64,000 nucleotides of DNA from Pseudoxanthomonas sp. SL93 (GCF_026625825.1 NZ_CP113065.1:2728001-2792000), one strand, 5' to 3'. Positions 6,577-17,923 are shown, numbered from the stretch's first letter. Numbers and translations: made by a program. The notes: generated by a model not told the origin, from the letters alone.

Positions 6577-6868
6577 GGCTATGAGAGAAAATCACCGACC
6601 AAGCATACGAAACCCGGCAATTCTCTTTGCATGGATCGCGGCTCTTGCGGCTCTACTTTGGCGGGCATACTACGAGCGGTATCACAAGTACGCTGACTGC
6701 ATTGATGCGCTAACCAACTCGAGCTGCATCACTCCAGACGGCGCCAATGTGACTTCCGGGGGTGTTTTCTGGGGGTTCCTAGCGCTCCCTTTCAGTTTTG
6801 CAGCAGCCATTCTCCTTTGTGTGATTGTTTTTCGTTTGGTGCGCAGGCGATCGCGTGGCGCCATCTAA
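6575..6868 (+). CDS. Small membrane protein of the last integron cassette
   Basis: 97 aa. The ATG at 6575 overlaps the attC R' core (GTTAGATGG); a second in-frame ATG is at 6581. Two hydrophobic helices (about residues 15-32 and 66-88) flank a loop with two cysteines (ADCIDA, SSCITP) that could form a periplasmic disulfide. A basic tail (RLVRRRSR) suggests both ends are cytoplasmic. TAA stop (6866-6868) lies in the terminal attC. Confidence 0.65.
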   Translation: MAMRENHRPSIRNPAILFAWIAALAALLWRAYYERYHKYADCIDALTNSSCITPDGANVTSGGVFWGFLALPFSFAAAILLCVIVFRLVRRRSRGAI

Positions 6869-6917
6869 CAATTCATTCAAGCCGAACCCGCTTCGCGGCA
6901 TGACTTAATTCAGGCGA
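6863..6917 (+). repeat. attC site 18, degenerate array end
   Basis: Begins with ATCTAAC (6863-6869), matching the TTAGAT that opens its cassette. The right half has decayed: GCGGCATGACTTAATTC instead of GCGGGTCGGCTTAATTC, then CAGGCGACATGG where CAGGTGTTAGGC is expected. No R' core remains, so this should be a dead site marking the distal end of the array. Confidence 0.85.
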
Positions 6918-6918
6918 C

Positions 6919-7266
6919 ATGGCCACCGATCGCGACTTCATCGACTACGTAGCGGAGCAGATCGCGCTTGGCAGCCGGCTGACCTACAGGAAGATGTTCG
7001 GCGAGTACGCGCTTTATGTGGACGAGAAGGTGGTGGCGTTCGTCTGCGACAACAGCGTCTTCATCAAGCCTTCCGCTGCCGTGGCTCTCCTGGGCGCGGA
7101 GCTGCCGAAGCGGCCGCCGTATCCGGGTGCCAAGGACTACCCGGTTGTGGATGAACTGCTGGATGACACCGACGCGATCCGTGCGCTGATGCTCGAGACG
7201 GCCGCGCTGATGCCCGCGCCGAAACCGAAGAAGGCCGCCGCCGCACCGCGCAAGCCACACAAGTAG
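6919..7266 (+). CDS. TfoX N-terminal domain family protein
   Basis: 115 aa. FIDYVAEQIALGSRLTYRKMFGEYALYVDEKVVAFVCDN matches the TfoX/Sxy N-terminal domain (RKMFGGxGLY-type motif and strands). The C-terminal TfoX domain is absent; instead there is an Ala/Lys/Pro tail (KPKKAAAAPRKPHK). Full TfoX regulates competence in some gammaproteobacteria, but N-domain-only proteins have no defined role. First high-GC core gene after the integron; its ATG sits where the lost attC R' core would be. Confidence 0.85.
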   Translation: MATDRDFIDYVAEQIALGSRLTYRKMFGEYALYVDEKVVAFVCDNSVFIKPSAAVALLGAELPKRPPYPGAKDYPVVDELLDDTDAIRALMLETAALMPAPKPKKAAAAPRKPHK

Positions 7267-7356
7267 CGCCGCCCGTGCCCGCCCCGCTGCGTGCCGATGC
7301 GCCGTCACGACATGTTTCAATGCGGGCCTGACACCACACTCCACCCGGGACCCCCC

Positions 7357-7740
7357 ATGGCAGACCCCTACAATTCTTCGACCTCCCGCACCACGGCCGT
7401 GCTGCTGAATGACGCGATGGTCACGACCGCGCTGGAACTTCCCGGCTACCGCACCACGCGCAGCCTGGGCGTGGTGCGTGGCATCACCGTGCGCTCCCGC
7501 TCGATCGTCGGCAACTTCCTGGGTGGGCTGCAGACGCTGTTCGGGGGCAACATCACCATCTATACGGAGCTGTGCGAACAGGCGCGCTACGACACGTACC
7601 GCGACATGGTGCAGCACGCCAGGCAGCTTGGCGCCAACGCCATCATCGCCGTGCGGTACGACGCCACGGAGCTGATGTCCGGCCTGACCGAGGTGCTGTG
7701 CTATGGCACTGCGGTGGTGGTGGAGTCGCAGGATGACTGA
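7357..7740 (+). CDS. YbjQ/UPF0145 family protein
   Basis: 127 aa from ATG 7357 (MADPYNSS); earlier in-frame ATGs lie in an unlikely N-terminus. The family pattern is visible: [56 protein letters not shown]. YbjQ proteins form pentamers of unknown function and are sometimes linked to heavy-metal or stress genes. About 20 residues longer at the N-terminus than the usual 105-110. The stop overlaps the start of the next gene. Confidence 0.9.
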   Translation: MADPYNSSTSRTTAVLLNDAMVTTALELPGYRTTRSLGVVRGITVRSRSIVGNFLGGLQTLFGGNITIYTELCEQARYDTYRDMVQHARQLGANAIIAVRYDATELMSGLTEVLCYGTAVVVESQDD

Positions 7741-8440
7741 CGGTGCATTCCCGTCGGAACCTCCTTGCGGATGCATCGATCACGCGACCCCAGCCGCAGG
7801 AAGTGGATTTCGGTTGCGCTGGGGCACGGCGCTTCCGTTGTTGGTGGCCGTCATGTCCGCCTGCAGCAGCAACGCCTTCCAGAGAGATGGCGTCAGCCAG
7901 GACGCTTGCACCTTCGACAGGGCCGCCATGCTCGCGCTGGACGAGCAGAAGTTCGATCAGGATCTCAGCGTTGGCGGCGGTGGCTGGCGTGCGCTCGCCT
8001 CAAGGCAGACGTGTGAACTGGCAGCGGCGGACCTGATTGCAGACTATCGGTCTGCGCATGGATCGGTATCCCCGCTGCTGTTCTGGCACGAGGGACAGCT
8101 CAGAGCGTTCTCGGGGCAGTACACGCAGGCCATCGCCCTTTTCAAACAGTCGTACAAGCCCAGGCAACAAGACTTCGGCTGGAACGCCTATGCGGATGCG
8201 ACCATCGCGTTCCTGCGCGGCGACCGCCTGGCACTGGACGCGGCACTGGTCGAGATGAAGGCAACGCCCGCGCCGCCCGGCGAAACCCTGAAGGAAGGAA
8301 AGCTGGAAATGACGCTGCCCGATGGAACGAAGACCACGATGCCCTGGCCCTTGAATGTGGAGGTCGTGGAAGGCTTGCAGCGCTGCCTGGGAAAACCATA
8401 TCGGGAAGCTTATGGACCTGCCTGCCGACGGGAAGAATGA
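7733..8440 (+). CDS. Hypothetical secreted protein
   Basis: 235 aa from ATG 7733, which overlaps the previous stop. A hydrophobic segment at about residues 29-42 ([17 protein letters not shown]) ends in a Cys that could be a lipobox, but the N-terminal leader is long for a signal peptide. The later part contains a TPR-like stretch ([19 protein letters not shown]) and Cys residues. Probably envelope-located. Translational coupling to the YbjQ gene is suggested by the overlap. Family not recognised. Confidence 0.65.
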   Translation: MTDGAFPSEPPCGCIDHATPAAGSGFRLRWGTALPLLVAVMSACSSNAFQRDGVSQDACTFDRAAMLALDEQKFDQDLSVGGGGWRALASRQTCELAAADLIADYRSAHGSVSPLLFWHEGQLRAFSGQYTQAIALFKQSYKPRQQDFGWNAYADATIAFLRGDRLALDAALVEMKATPAPPGETLKEGKLEMTLPDGTKTTMPWPLNVEVVEGLQRCLGKPYREAYGPACRREE

Positions 8441-8560
8441 AGCGCGTTGGTATTTGCGTGAGAAAGCGGGTCTTTTGACTCACTCATCGGATTCTGTATG
8501 AGTGGCGCAGCCTGTTCCGTCGGTCACGGCGTCGGTTAGAGCACCGCCCAAGGCCTGGCC

Positions 8561-9229
8561 TCAGCCATCCTCGTCCGGCGGCAGCACGATGCCGTCCGGC
8601 TCCACGGCCAGGCGGCCGGCGGCGAGCACGGCCTGGGTGCGGTTGGTGACGCCCAGCTTGCGGAGGATGGCGGTGACGTGCGCCTTGATGGTGGCTTCGG
8701 ACACGCCCAGGTCGTAGGCGATCTGCTTGTTGAGGCGGCCGGCGCCGAGCATCTGCAGCACCTTGAACTGCTGCGGCGTCAGGTCGCGCAGGCGCTGCGC
8801 GATCTCCTGTTCGTCGCGTGAGGTCGCCGGCGCGTTGTGCGCCTCATCCGGCGCCCAACGCTCGCCTTCCAGCACCGCACCGATGGCTTCGCCGATGGTG
8901 TCCGAATCGGCCGACTTGGGGATGAACCCAAGCGCGCCGTGGTCCAGTGCACGTCGCATCACCGCGGGCTCTTCGCGTGCCGACACGATGACCACCGGCA
9001 GCTGCGGGTGCAGCGCGCGCAGGTGCACCAGCGCGTTGAAGCCATGCGCGCCCGGCATGTTGAGGTCCATCAGCAGCAGGTCCGCGTCCGGGTGCGCATC
9101 GACCAGCACGTACAGCGCATCGACGCTGTCGGCTTCGTGCAGCTTGACGCCCGGCAGCACGCGCTGCACGGCCCCGCGAAGTGCTTCACGGAACAGCGGG
9201 TGGTCGTCGGCGATCAGCAGGGTCGGCAT
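8561..9229 (-). CDS. LuxR-type response regulator (CrbR/ErdR-like)
   Basis: 222 aa, NarL/FixJ class. Receiver domain: MPTLLIADDHPLFREAL with acidic pair DD, phospho-acceptor D in LLMDLNMPG (about residue 57), and K in FIPKSAD. C-terminal LuxR helix-turn-helix: LTPQQFKVLQMLGAGRLNKQIAYDLG...TIKAHVTAILRKL. Start chosen at MPTLLI because the upstream in-frame ATGs code for an unlikely extension. It lies 108 bp downstream of acs on the same strand. CrbR/ErdR-type regulators control acs in vibrios and pseudomonads, so regulation of acetate use is inferred. Confidence 0.88.
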   Translation of the reverse strand: MPTLLIADDHPLFREALRGAVQRVLPGVKLHEADSVDALYVLVDAHPDADLLLMDLNMPGAHGFNALVHLRALHPQLPVVIVSAREEPAVMRRALDHGALGFIPKSADSDTIGEAIGAVLEGERWAPDEAHNAPATSRDEQEIAQRLRDLTPQQFKVLQMLGAGRLNKQIAYDLGVSEATIKAHVTAILRKLGVTNRTQAVLAAGRLAVEPDGIVLPPDEDG

Positions 9230-9278
9230 GGCATGGCGTTCCATCGGGGGAGAAAGGGTAGTCCGTACTGCGTTGTCT

Positions 9279-9308
9279 GCACAGGGCGGACGGCCGTCCG
9301 TCCTGTGC
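9279..9308. promoter_or_regulatory. 30-bp perfect-length dyad between acs and the regulator gene
   Basis: Left arm GCACAGGGCGGACGG (9279-9293) and right arm CCGTCCGTCCTGTGC (9294-9308) are complementary except for one position, with no loop. In RNA the mismatch could be a G-U pair. No T-tract follows, so it is not a classic terminator. It may stabilise or attenuate the acs-regulator transcript, or be a protein site. Confidence 0.55.
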
Positions 9309-9337
9309 GCCTCCATCCGCCCTCCCCTGCGGATGGC

Positions 9338-11281
<1,944 letters not shown>

Positions 11282-11587
11282 GGCGTCCTCCCGAAGACGT
11301 TCAAGTGAAGCAGGTGATTCTGACAGCAAGGCACGATGGGCCGCGAGACCCGGGGGCAGGCCGCGAGTTTGACGCATTCCACCGTGCGGCATTGCAGCAA
11401 CCGGCTTAGACCTTGGTCTTAAATCCATGGCCCTTGCCACGCCGGTCGCGCCGGAGAGCGCGCAACGGCGGGAATCGGGGCCGACGGGGATGCACTTACG
11501 ACTAATGGCGAATAGGCGACAGCGAGGCTCTGGCGCAAGTCTGCGGTCCAGCCGCGCAACGCGGCCATTAGCCTTTCGGGAGGGGTT
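11282..11587. promoter_or_regulatory. Divergent promoter region between acs and the porin gene
   Basis: 306 bp with no gene. It contains the inverted repeat TAGACC-TT-GGTCTT at 11407-11420, a candidate operator. An AT-richer stretch TTACGACTAATGGCGAATAG (11496-11515) may hold a promoter for the porin side. GGGAGGGG ahead of ATG 11588 is a good ribosome binding site. Confidence 0.5.
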
Positions 11588-12973
11588 ATGACCAAACGTT
11601 CCGCACTCATGGTGCGACGGCCACTGGCCGCCGCGCTCTTCGTCGCACTGATCGCGCCGGGCATGGCCTTCGCACAGACCGCCAAGGAGAAAGCCCTGGA
11701 GGCCCGCGTGGCCGAACTGGAGCGGCAGGTGCAGTTGCTGCTCTCGTCGCAGCAACAGCAGCAGACCCTGATCACCACCACTCAGGAACAGGTGACGCAG
11801 GTGCAGGCCAAGCAGGCGGCGCTGCCGGCGCCCGTGCCGGCCGGCAAGCAACCGATCCAGAACACCACCATCATGACCGCCGCCAATCCGGGCACGGCGT
11901 TCTCGTACGGTGGCTTCATCAAGATGGACGCCATGGTGACCGACACCAGCGACGGCCGCATCGCCGATGGTTCGTCCGGCCGCCTGTTCTACGTGCCCAG
12001 CACGATTCCCGTCGGCGGCGCGACCGCGGATGGCGGCGACCCGTACACCGATTTCCACGCGCAGTTCTCGCGCTTCTGGTTGAGCGCGGACCACGTGACC
12101 GACAGCGGTGACAAGTTCAAGGGCTACGTGGAAATGGACTTCTTCGGTGGCGGCAGCAATGCGCTGGCCGGCAACGAAGTGGCCACCAACACCTACGCGG
12201 TGAGCCTGCGCCAGGCCTACGTGACCTGGAACAACTGGCTGGCCGGCCAGACCTGGTCCAACTTCATGGACGTGGCCGCGCTGCCGGATGCGGTGGACTT
12301 CGTCGGTCCCACCGACGGCACGGTCTTCGTGCGGCAGGCGCAGTTGCGCTACACCAAGGGCCCGTGGTCGGTGTCGGTGGAGAACCCGCAGACCACCGTC
12401 ACGCCCTACCTGGGCGGCACGCGCTTCAACAGCGGCGACAACGTCATGCCTGACGTCACCGCCCGCTGGCAGGCCAAGGGCGACTGGGGTCATTTCAGCG
12501 TGGCCGGCCTGCTGCGCCAGTTCAAGGCACTGGAGGAAACCGACACCGGTGCGGCGGTCAGCGTGTCGGGCAAGTTCAACCTGGGCAAGAGCGACGACCT
12601 GCGCTACGCGGTCAACGCCGGCCAGGGCATCGGCCGCTACCTGGGCTTCGGCATCGGCAGCGACGTGGTCACCGATGCCGGTGGCGACATCGAGGCGCTG
12701 GATGGCTACGGCGGCTTCGTCGCCTGGCGCCATGTGTTCAGCCCGAAAGTCCGCACCAACGTGATGTACTCGGCGGCGCATTTCGACAACGACATCGCCA
12801 TCACCGGGTTCGGCGTCACCGAGCGCACGCAGTCGATGCACGCCAACATCATCTATTCGCCGTTCCCGAAACTGGACATCGGCGCGGAGCTGATCTACGG
12901 ACAACGTTCGCTTGAGGATGAGCGCGAAGGCGACCTGAAGCGCCTGCACACCCACGTCAAGTACACCTTCTGA
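11588..12973 (+). CDS. DcaP-like outer-membrane porin
   Basis: 461 aa. Signal peptide to about residue 29 (...APGMAFAQ). Residues 31-75 form a Gln-rich coiled coil ([19 protein letters not shown] then SSQQQQQTL), typical of the periplasmic N-terminus of DcaP-type trimeric porins. The rest is a beta barrel opening with [11 protein letters not shown] and ending in a terminal Phe (HTHVKYTF). DcaP porins carry dicarboxylates and related anions. Located 11 bp upstream of the MHS transporter, so the two probably form an outer/inner membrane uptake route. Confidence 0.9.
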   Translation: MTKRSALMVRRPLAAALFVALIAPGMAFAQTAKEKALEARVAELERQVQLLLSSQQQQQTLITTTQEQVTQVQAKQAALPAPVPAGKQPIQNTTIMTAANPGTAFSYGGFIKMDAMVTDTSDGRIADGSSGRLFYVPSTIPVGGATADGGDPYTDFHAQFSRFWLSADHVTDSGDKFKGYVEMDFFGGGSNALAGNEVATNTYAVSLRQAYVTWNNWLAGQTWSNFMDVAALPDAVDFVGPTDGTVFVRQAQLRYTKGPWSVSVENPQTTVTPYLGGTRFNSGDNVMPDVTARWQAKGDWGHFSVAGLLRQFKALEETDTGAAVSVSGKFNLGKSDDLRYAVNAGQGIGRYLGFGIGSDVVTDAGGDIEALDGYGGFVAWRHVFSPKVRTNVMYSAAHFDNDIAITGFGVTERTQSMHANIIYSPFPKLDIGAELIYGQRSLEDEREGDLKRLHTHVKYTF

Positions 12974-12984
12974 GGGGAATCCAC

Positions 12985-14646
12985 ATGAGCTCCACCAGCA
13001 TTCCGCAAGCCGGCGGCAGCGAGCTGACGCAAGGCCATAAAAAGGTCATTTTCGCGTCGAGCCTCGGCACCGTGTTCGAGTGGTACGACTTCTATCTTTA
13101 CGGGTCGTTGGCCGTCATCATCGCCAAGCAGTTCTTCAGCGGTGTCAACGAAACCACCGGCATGATCTTCGCGCTGCTGGCGTTCGCCGCGGGCTTCTTC
13201 GTGCGTCCGTTCGGCGCGGCGTTCTTCGGCAGCCTGGGCGACCGCATCGGCCGCAAGTACACGTTCCTGGTCACCATCCTGATCATGGGCATCTCGACCT
13301 TCCTGGTCGGCGTGCTGCCCAACTACGCGACGATAGGCTTCGCAGCGCCGGTGATCCTGATCATCCTGCGCCTGGCACAGGGCCTGGCGATGGGCGGCGA
13401 ATACGGTGGCGCGGCCACCTACGTGGCCGAGCATGCACCACCGGGCAAGCGTGGCCTGTACACCAGCTTCATCCAGACCACCGCCACGCTGGGGCTGTTC
13501 CTGTCGCTGGCGGTGATCCTGGCCTGCCGTCTGTCGCTGGGCACCGAGGCGTTCGAGGACTGGGGCTGGCGCATTCCGTTCCTGGGTTCCATCGTGCTGC
13601 TGGGCGTCTCCGTGTGGATCCGCCTGCAGCTGGCCGAGTCGCCCTTGTTCCAGCAGATGAAGGCCGAGGGCAAGGGCTCGAAGAAGCCCTTCCGCGACAG
13701 CCTGCAGGGCGGCAACCTGAAGCTGATGCTGCTGGTGCTGTTCGGCGCCACCGCCGGCCAGGCCGTGGTGTGGTACGGCGGCCAGTTCTACGCGCTGTTC
13801 TTCCTGCAGAGCATGATCAAGGTGGACCCGACCGTGTCCTACCTGCTCATCGCCGGTGCGCTGCTGCTGGCCACGCCATTCTTCCTGTTCTTCGGCTGGC
13901 TGTCGGACAAGATCGGCCGCAAGAAGATCATCATGGCCGGCTGCCTGCTGGCCGCGCTGACCTACTTCCCGATCTTCAAGGGCATCACCCACTACGCCAA
14001 CCCGGCCATCGCAGAAGCCCGCAGTTCGTCGCCCGCCATCGTCATCGCCGATCCGGAGACCTGCAGCTTCCAGTTCGATCCGGTCGGCATCCGCAAGTTC
14101 ACCAGCTCGTGCGACGTGGCCACGGCCGCGCTGACGAAGGCCGGCGTACCGCATGAAATCCAGCCGGGTCCGGCAGGTCAGATCGCGCAGGTGCAGGTGG
14201 GCGGCAACCAGGTGCAGTCCTACGAGGCCGCCGGGCTCTCGAAGGATGACGCCAAGGCCAAGTCCGGCGAATTCGGCACGGCGCTTAAGGGCGCGCTGAC
14301 GTCGGCCGGCTATCCGGAGAAGGCGGACACCGCGCGCATCAACATCCCGATGACGCTGTTCCTGCTGTGGGTGCTGGTGATCTACGTGACCATGGTCTAC
14401 GGCCCGATCGCCGCGTACCTGGTGGAACTGTTCCCCACGCGCATCCGCTACACCTCCATGTCGCTGCCGTACCACATCGGCAACGGCTGGTTCGGTGGCT
14501 TCCTGCCGGCGATCTCCTTCGCGCTGGTGGCGGGCACGGGCAACCTGTACTACGGCCTGTGGTATCCGATCGGCATCGCGGTGATGACGCTGATCATCGG
14601 CACGCTGTTCCTGCGCGAGACCAACCAGGTCGACATCACCAAGTAG
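12985..14646 (+). CDS. MFS transporter, metabolite:H+ symporter (MHS) family
   Basis: 553 aa. MHS signatures: [19 protein letters not shown] in the first helix, [10 protein letters not shown] loop motif, and [20 protein letters not shown] in helix 4. About 12 helices. Longer than the usual 430-450 aa because about 115 mostly polar residues (roughly 337-452, with two Cys: PETCSFQFD and SSCDVA) are inserted after helix 8. Substrate is likely a monocarboxylate or dicarboxylate given the acs and porin neighbours; that is inference. Ends 133 bp before the tautomerase gene; the gap contains a GC-rich hairpin (GACGCCGGCCCTCGTGGCCGGCGTTTTC) resembling a terminator. Confidence 0.9.
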   Translation: MSSTSIPQAGGSELTQGHKKVIFASSLGTVFEWYDFYLYGSLAVIIAKQFFSGVNETTGMIFALLAFAAGFFVRPFGAAFFGSLGDRIGRKYTFLVTILIMGISTFLVGVLPNYATIGFAAPVILIILRLAQGLAMGGEYGGAATYVAEHAPPGKRGLYTSFIQTTATLGLFLSLAVILACRLSLGTEAFEDWGWRIPFLGSIVLLGVSVWIRLQLAESPLFQQMKAEGKGSKKPFRDSLQGGNLKLMLLVLFGATAGQAVVWYGGQFYALFFLQSMIKVDPTVSYLLIAGALLLATPFFLFFGWLSDKIGRKKIIMAGCLLAALTYFPIFKGITHYANPAIAEARSSSPAIVIADPETCSFQFDPVGIRKFTSSCDVATAALTKAGVPHEIQPGPAGQIAQVQVGGNQVQSYEAAGLSKDDAKAKSGEFGTALKGALTSAGYPEKADTARINIPMTLFLLWVLVIYVTMVYGPIAAYLVELFPTRIRYTSMSLPYHIGNGWFGGFLPAISFALVAGTGNLYYGLWYPIGIAVMTLIIGTLFLRETNQVDITK

Positions 14647-14689
14647 GCCATGTTCCTCCCCCGCGCCGGACGCTGTCCGGCGCACCCCC

Positions 14690-14717
14690 GACGCCGGCCC
14701 TCGTGGCCGGCGTTTTC
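14690..14717 (+). terminator. Probable intrinsic terminator after the MHS transporter
   Basis: ACGCCGGCC at 14691-14699 pairs with GGCCGGCGT at 14706-14714 around the loop CTCGTG, followed by TTTTC. It would end the porin-transporter transcript. Confidence 0.65.
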
Positions 14718-14779
14718 TTGTGCGCCACGCCGCCGCGGCCTGCGTACCATGGACCCCCGACGACCCACCGGAGCATGCA

Positions 14780-15160
14780 ATGCCGCTGATCACCCTGACT
14801 GTGCGCAAGCCCAAGGACGACGCCTTCAAGTCCGCCGTGCTGGAGGCCGTGCATGCGGCGCTGGTGGCGTCCGGCGTTCCCGCCACGGATCGGTTCCAGC
14901 GCGTGCTGGAACTGTCCGCCGAAGACTTCCGTTACGACCCCTCGTACCCCGACGTCGCCACCGCGCGCGACGAGGACTTCGTGCTGATCGAGATCCTGTG
15001 GTCGGCCGGCCGCAGCGTGAAGGTGAAGCGGGCGCTGCTGGCCGACCTGATGCAACGCCTGGGCGCAGGCGGCTTCGACCCGGAGAACGTCATGGTCTGC
15101 TTCAAGGAAACCACATGGGAGAACTGGGCATTCGCCGGTGGACGGCTGCTGCACACCTGA
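14780..15160 (+). CDS. Tautomerase-family protein
   Basis: 126 aa from ATG 14780 (MPLITLTVRK) with GGAG 8 bp upstream; an earlier in-frame ATG gives an unlikely extension. After Met removal Pro1 would be the catalytic base, as in 4-oxalocrotonate tautomerase relatives. The pattern (short beta strand, long helix KDDAFKSAVLEAVHAALVAS, then DRFQRVLELSAEDF) fits the Tautomerase_2 type of about 130 aa. Substrate unknown. Stands alone between the transporter and a convergent EF-hand gene. Confidence 0.85.
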   Translation: MPLITLTVRKPKDDAFKSAVLEAVHAALVASGVPATDRFQRVLELSAEDFRYDPSYPDVATARDEDFVLIEILWSAGRSVKVKRALLADLMQRLGAGGFDPENVMVCFKETTWENWAFAGGRLLHT

Positions 15161-15163
15161 CCG

Positions 15164-15496
15164 TTATTGCGGCGGCGCGGCCAGTTCCTTCGCGCTGAGA
15201 TGGCCGTCGCGGTTGGTGTCCTGCTTGCGGAACGTGGCGGCCAGGCGCTCGCGGTGCTGTTCGCGGGTGATCGGCTGGCCCTTGCCGCCGGGCTGTTCGG
15301 CGGAAGACAGCACGCCGTCCTTGTCGCCATCGCGCGCGTCGAAGGCGTAGGTCATCCAGTCCTGGAATTCCAGCAGGCTGACCCGGCCATCGGCGTCGGT
15401 GTCCATCCGCGCGAGGTACTCGCTGGTGGCATTGACCTGCGCCTGCGCAAGGAGCGGCAGGCAGGCGATGGCGGGCAGGAGGCGTCGGAAGCGCAT
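15164..15496 (-). CDS. Secreted EF-hand protein
   Basis: 110 aa. Signal peptide to about residue 19 (PAIACLPLLAQAQ). Three EF-hand-type loops: DTDADGRVSLLEF (about 32-44), DGDKDGVLSSAE (about 57-68) and DTNRDGHLSAKEL (about 92-104). The first and third have full D-x-D-x-D-G-x-x-x-x-x-E spacing or near, so calcium binding in the periplasm is likely. Convergent with the tautomerase gene, stops 3 bp apart. Confidence 0.88.
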   Translation of the reverse strand: MRFRRLLPAIACLPLLAQAQVNATSEYLARMDTDADGRVSLLEFQDWMTYAFDARDGDKDGVLSSAEQPGGKGQPITREQHRERLAATFRKQDTNRDGHLSAKELAAPPQ

Positions 15497-15618
15497 GAGG
15501 GCATTGTAGGGCGCGCGTGATCCGCAGGGTGCCTTCGAGGGCCGGATGCCGCGGTTTGTTCATCGAAGGCGCGCGGGTATTCAGGTACGCTGCGAGCGCT
15601 TGTGCAACCACCCCCACG

Positions 15619-16452
15619 ATGAACCTGCCCGCCTCGCCCGATACCGCGGCCTGCGCCGCTCCCTTGTTCGAACTGGACCGCGCCACGGTCGTGCGCGGCC
15701 CCTCGCGCGTGCTGCACAACCTGTCGCTGCGCATCCCGCTGGGCCAGCACACGGCCATCCTGGGGCCGAACGGCTGCGGCAAGTCCACCTTCATCAAGCT
15801 CATCAACCGCGAGCTGTATCCGCTGGCGCGCGAAGGCGATGCCGCGGTGAAAGTGTTCGGCCTGCGCCGCTGGAACGTCAACGAACTGCGCAACCGCCTG
15901 GGCGTGGTCACCAGCGACCTGACCCTCGACCTGCAGCAGATGCCTTTCCTGCGCGTGGAAGACGCGGTGGTCACCGGCTTCTTCTCCAGCTTGGTGGTGC
16001 CGCCGCATCGCGACGTCAGCGACGAGATGCGCGAACGCGCGCGCCGGGCGCTGGCCGAGGTGCGTGCCCTGCCGCTGGCCGACCGGCAGGTGGCCGAGCT
16101 GTCCACCGGCGAGATGCGCCGCGTGCTGATCGCGCGCGCGCTGGTGCACGCGCCGCAGGCACTGCTGCTGGATGAGCCGACCGCCGGCCTGGACCTGGTG
16201 GCGCGCCAGCATTTCCTCGGCCTGATGCGCAGCCTGGCGCAGCGCGGGATCACGCTGGTGCTGGTGACGCACCACATCGAGGAAGTCATTCCAGAGATCG
16301 ACCGCGTGCTGCTGCTGCGCGAGGGCACGATCTACGCCGACGGCGACCGTGCCGGCACGCTGACCGACGCCCACCTCAGCCATGCCTTCGGCGGTCCGGT
16401 GCAGGTACGCCGCGATGGCGATTACTACGGAGCCGGTCCCGGCCATGCCTGA
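15619..16452 (+). CDS. Stand-alone ABC transporter ATPase
   Basis: 277 aa from ATG 15619; an in-frame ATG-less extension upstream is unlikely. Walker [10 protein letters not shown] (about 56-64), signature LSTGEMRR (about 156), Walker [13 protein letters not shown] (about 178), H-loop VTHHIEE. Unusual: the signature is LSTGE rather than LSGGQ. The domain resembles the single ATPases related to ModF/iron-type transporters. No permease gene is adjacent, so the transported substrate, if any, is unknown. Its last 8 bp overlap mutM, suggesting co-transcription. Confidence 0.9.
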   Translation: MNLPASPDTAACAAPLFELDRATVVRGPSRVLHNLSLRIPLGQHTAILGPNGCGKSTFIKLINRELYPLAREGDAAVKVFGLRRWNVNELRNRLGVVTSDLTLDLQQMPFLRVEDAVVTGFFSSLVVPPHRDVSDEMRERARRALAEVRALPLADRQVAELSTGEMRRVLIARALVHAPQALLLDEPTAGLDLVARQHFLGLMRSLAQRGITLVLVTHHIEEVIPEIDRVLLLREGTIYADGDRAGTLTDAHLSHAFGGPVQVRRDGDYYGAGPGHA

Positions 16453-17272
16453 ATTGCCCGAGGTCGAGACCACCCGACGCGGCCTGGCGCCGCACGTGGA
16501 AGGCCGGCGCATCCAGGCGGTGACGCTGCGCCGGCCCGACCTGCGCTGGCCGATCCCGGCGGAAGTGGCGCGCGAACTGCCGGGCCAGCGCATCGATGCC
16601 GTCCGCCGCCGCGCCAAGTACCTGCTGATGGATACCGCCGCGGGCAGTGCGCTGCTGCACCTGGGCATGTCCGGCAGCCTGCGCGTGCTGCCCGCCGACA
16701 CGCCGGTGACGGCGCACGATCATGTCGACATCGCCCTGGCGGACGCGGCCGGCGGGCCCGGCCGGGTGCTGCGCTTCAACGATCCGCGGCGGTTCGGCAG
16801 CCTGCTCTGGCAGCCGGTCGGCGAGGTGCACGCCCTGCTGCAGGGGCTGGGCCCGGAACCACTGTCGGACGCGTTCGATGGCGACTACCTGTTCGAACTG
16901 AGCCGCGGCCGGAAAGCGCCGGTGAAGGCCTTCCTGATGGACCAGGCGGTGGTGGTGGGGGTGGGAAACATCTACGCCGCCGAGAGCCTGTTCCGGGCGG
17001 GCATCTCGCCGCTGCGCGCGGCGGGCAAGGTCTCGCGCGAGCGGTACGTGGCGCTGGCCGGTGCCGTGAAGGCGATCCTGGCCTACGCGATCACCCGCGG
17101 CGGCACCACGCTGCGCGACTTCCTGAGCCCGGACGGCGCGCCGGGCTACTTCGAGCAGGAGCTGTCGGCCTACGGCCGCGGCGGCGAGCCGTGCCCGCGC
17201 TGCGGCCGGCCCATGAAGCAGGCGAGCATCGGCCAGCGCGCGACCGTATGGTGCGGCCACTGCCAGCGCTGA
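16445..17272 (+). CDS. mutM: Formamidopyrimidine-DNA glycosylase
   Basis: 275 aa. Removes oxidised purines such as 8-oxoguanine and cleaves the abasic site. Starts [14 protein letters not shown], with Pro2 as the nucleophile and Glu3 catalytic. Lys in [10 protein letters not shown] (about residue 58) and the C-terminal zinc finger CPRCGRPM...WCGHCQ (about 249-274) are intact. Overlaps the ABC gene by 8 bp. Length is normal for Fpg. Confidence 0.97.
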   Translation: MPELPEVETTRRGLAPHVEGRRIQAVTLRRPDLRWPIPAEVARELPGQRIDAVRRRAKYLLMDTAAGSALLHLGMSGSLRVLPADTPVTAHDHVDIALADAAGGPGRVLRFNDPRRFGSLLWQPVGEVHALLQGLGPEPLSDAFDGDYLFELSRGRKAPVKAFLMDQAVVVGVGNIYAAESLFRAGISPLRAAGKVSRERYVALAGAVKAILAYAITRGGTTLRDFLSPDGAPGYFEQELSAYGRGGEPCPRCGRPMKQASIGQRATVWCGHCQR

Positions 17273-17356
17273 CCCCGCGTCCCGTGCCATCCGTCGTATA
17301 CGCCGGCGCCGCGGAATAGGGCTATATTCGCGACCTTGGCATCATGGGGAAAACGG

Positions 17357-17923
17357 ATGGCCGACGCACCCGACATCACGCTGTGGCTGGACTCGGCCCG
17401 CAGCGGCGACCGCGCCGCGCTGGACCGCGTGCTGGCCACGCTGTACCAGGAACTGCACACCATGGCCCGCCGCCAGTTGTCGGGCCAGCACGGCTACACG
17501 CTGGACGCCACGGCGCTGGTGCACGAGTCGTACCTGAAGCTCATCGGCAGCGGCGGCAACGCCAAGTTCGAGGACCGGGCGCACTTCTTCGCCTACGCTG
17601 CATCATCGATGCGCAGCGTGGTGGTGGACTATGCCCGCAGCCGCCTGGCGCGCAAGCGCGGCGGCGACCTGAAGCGCGTGGCCGACATTCCCGAGGAAGT
17701 CGAAGGCAGCCTGCGCCTGGACGAGGACATGCTGGCGCTGAACGATGCGCTGGACAAACTCTCCGCCGCCGACGAACGCCTGGCGCAGGTTGTCGAGATG
17801 CGCTATTTCGCCGGCCTGTCCGAGCTGGAGATCGCCGAACTGCTGCAGCGTTCCGAACGCAGCATCCGTCGCGACTGGCAGAAGGCGCGGCTGTTCCTGC
17901 TGTCCGCGATGCAGGAAGACTGA
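17357..17923 (+). CDS. ECF sigma factor, ECF43-like
   Basis: 188 aa. Region 2: LHTMARRQLSGQ, TALVHESYLKLI and RAHFFAYAASSMRSVVVDYA; region 4: YFAGLSELEIAELLQRSERS plus IRRDWQKARLFL. The normally acidic region 2.2 segment reads DATALVHE with Thr52 where an acidic residue is expected. ECF43-type factors work with a Ser/Thr kinase instead of an anti-sigma factor, and a kinase gene follows 21 bp downstream. In Xanthomonas citri a similar pair (EcfK/PknS) drives type VI secretion; the target here is unknown. GTG/ATG choice: ATG 17357 has GGA upstream. Confidence 0.92.
   Translation: MADAPDITLWLDSARSGDRAALDRVLATLYQELHTMARRQLSGQHGYTLDATALVHESYLKLIGSGGNAKFEDRAHFFAYAASSMRSVVVDYARSRLARKRGGDLKRVADIPEEVEGSLRLDEDMLALNDALDKLSAADERLAQVVEMRYFAGLSELEIAELLQRSERSIRRDWQKARLFLLSAMQED

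Noticed and set aside
148..6917. CRISPR array reading of the regular 60-bp repeats
   Set aside because: Repeats are far apart (173-540 bp), have R''/R' cores and hairpins of attC type, and intervening DNA is coding.
11419..12955. Long minus-strand frame opposite the porin gene, fused to the acs frame
   Set aside because: Shadow of GC-rich coding DNA; its His/Arg/Val-rich translation has no domain, and the true acs start is at 11281.
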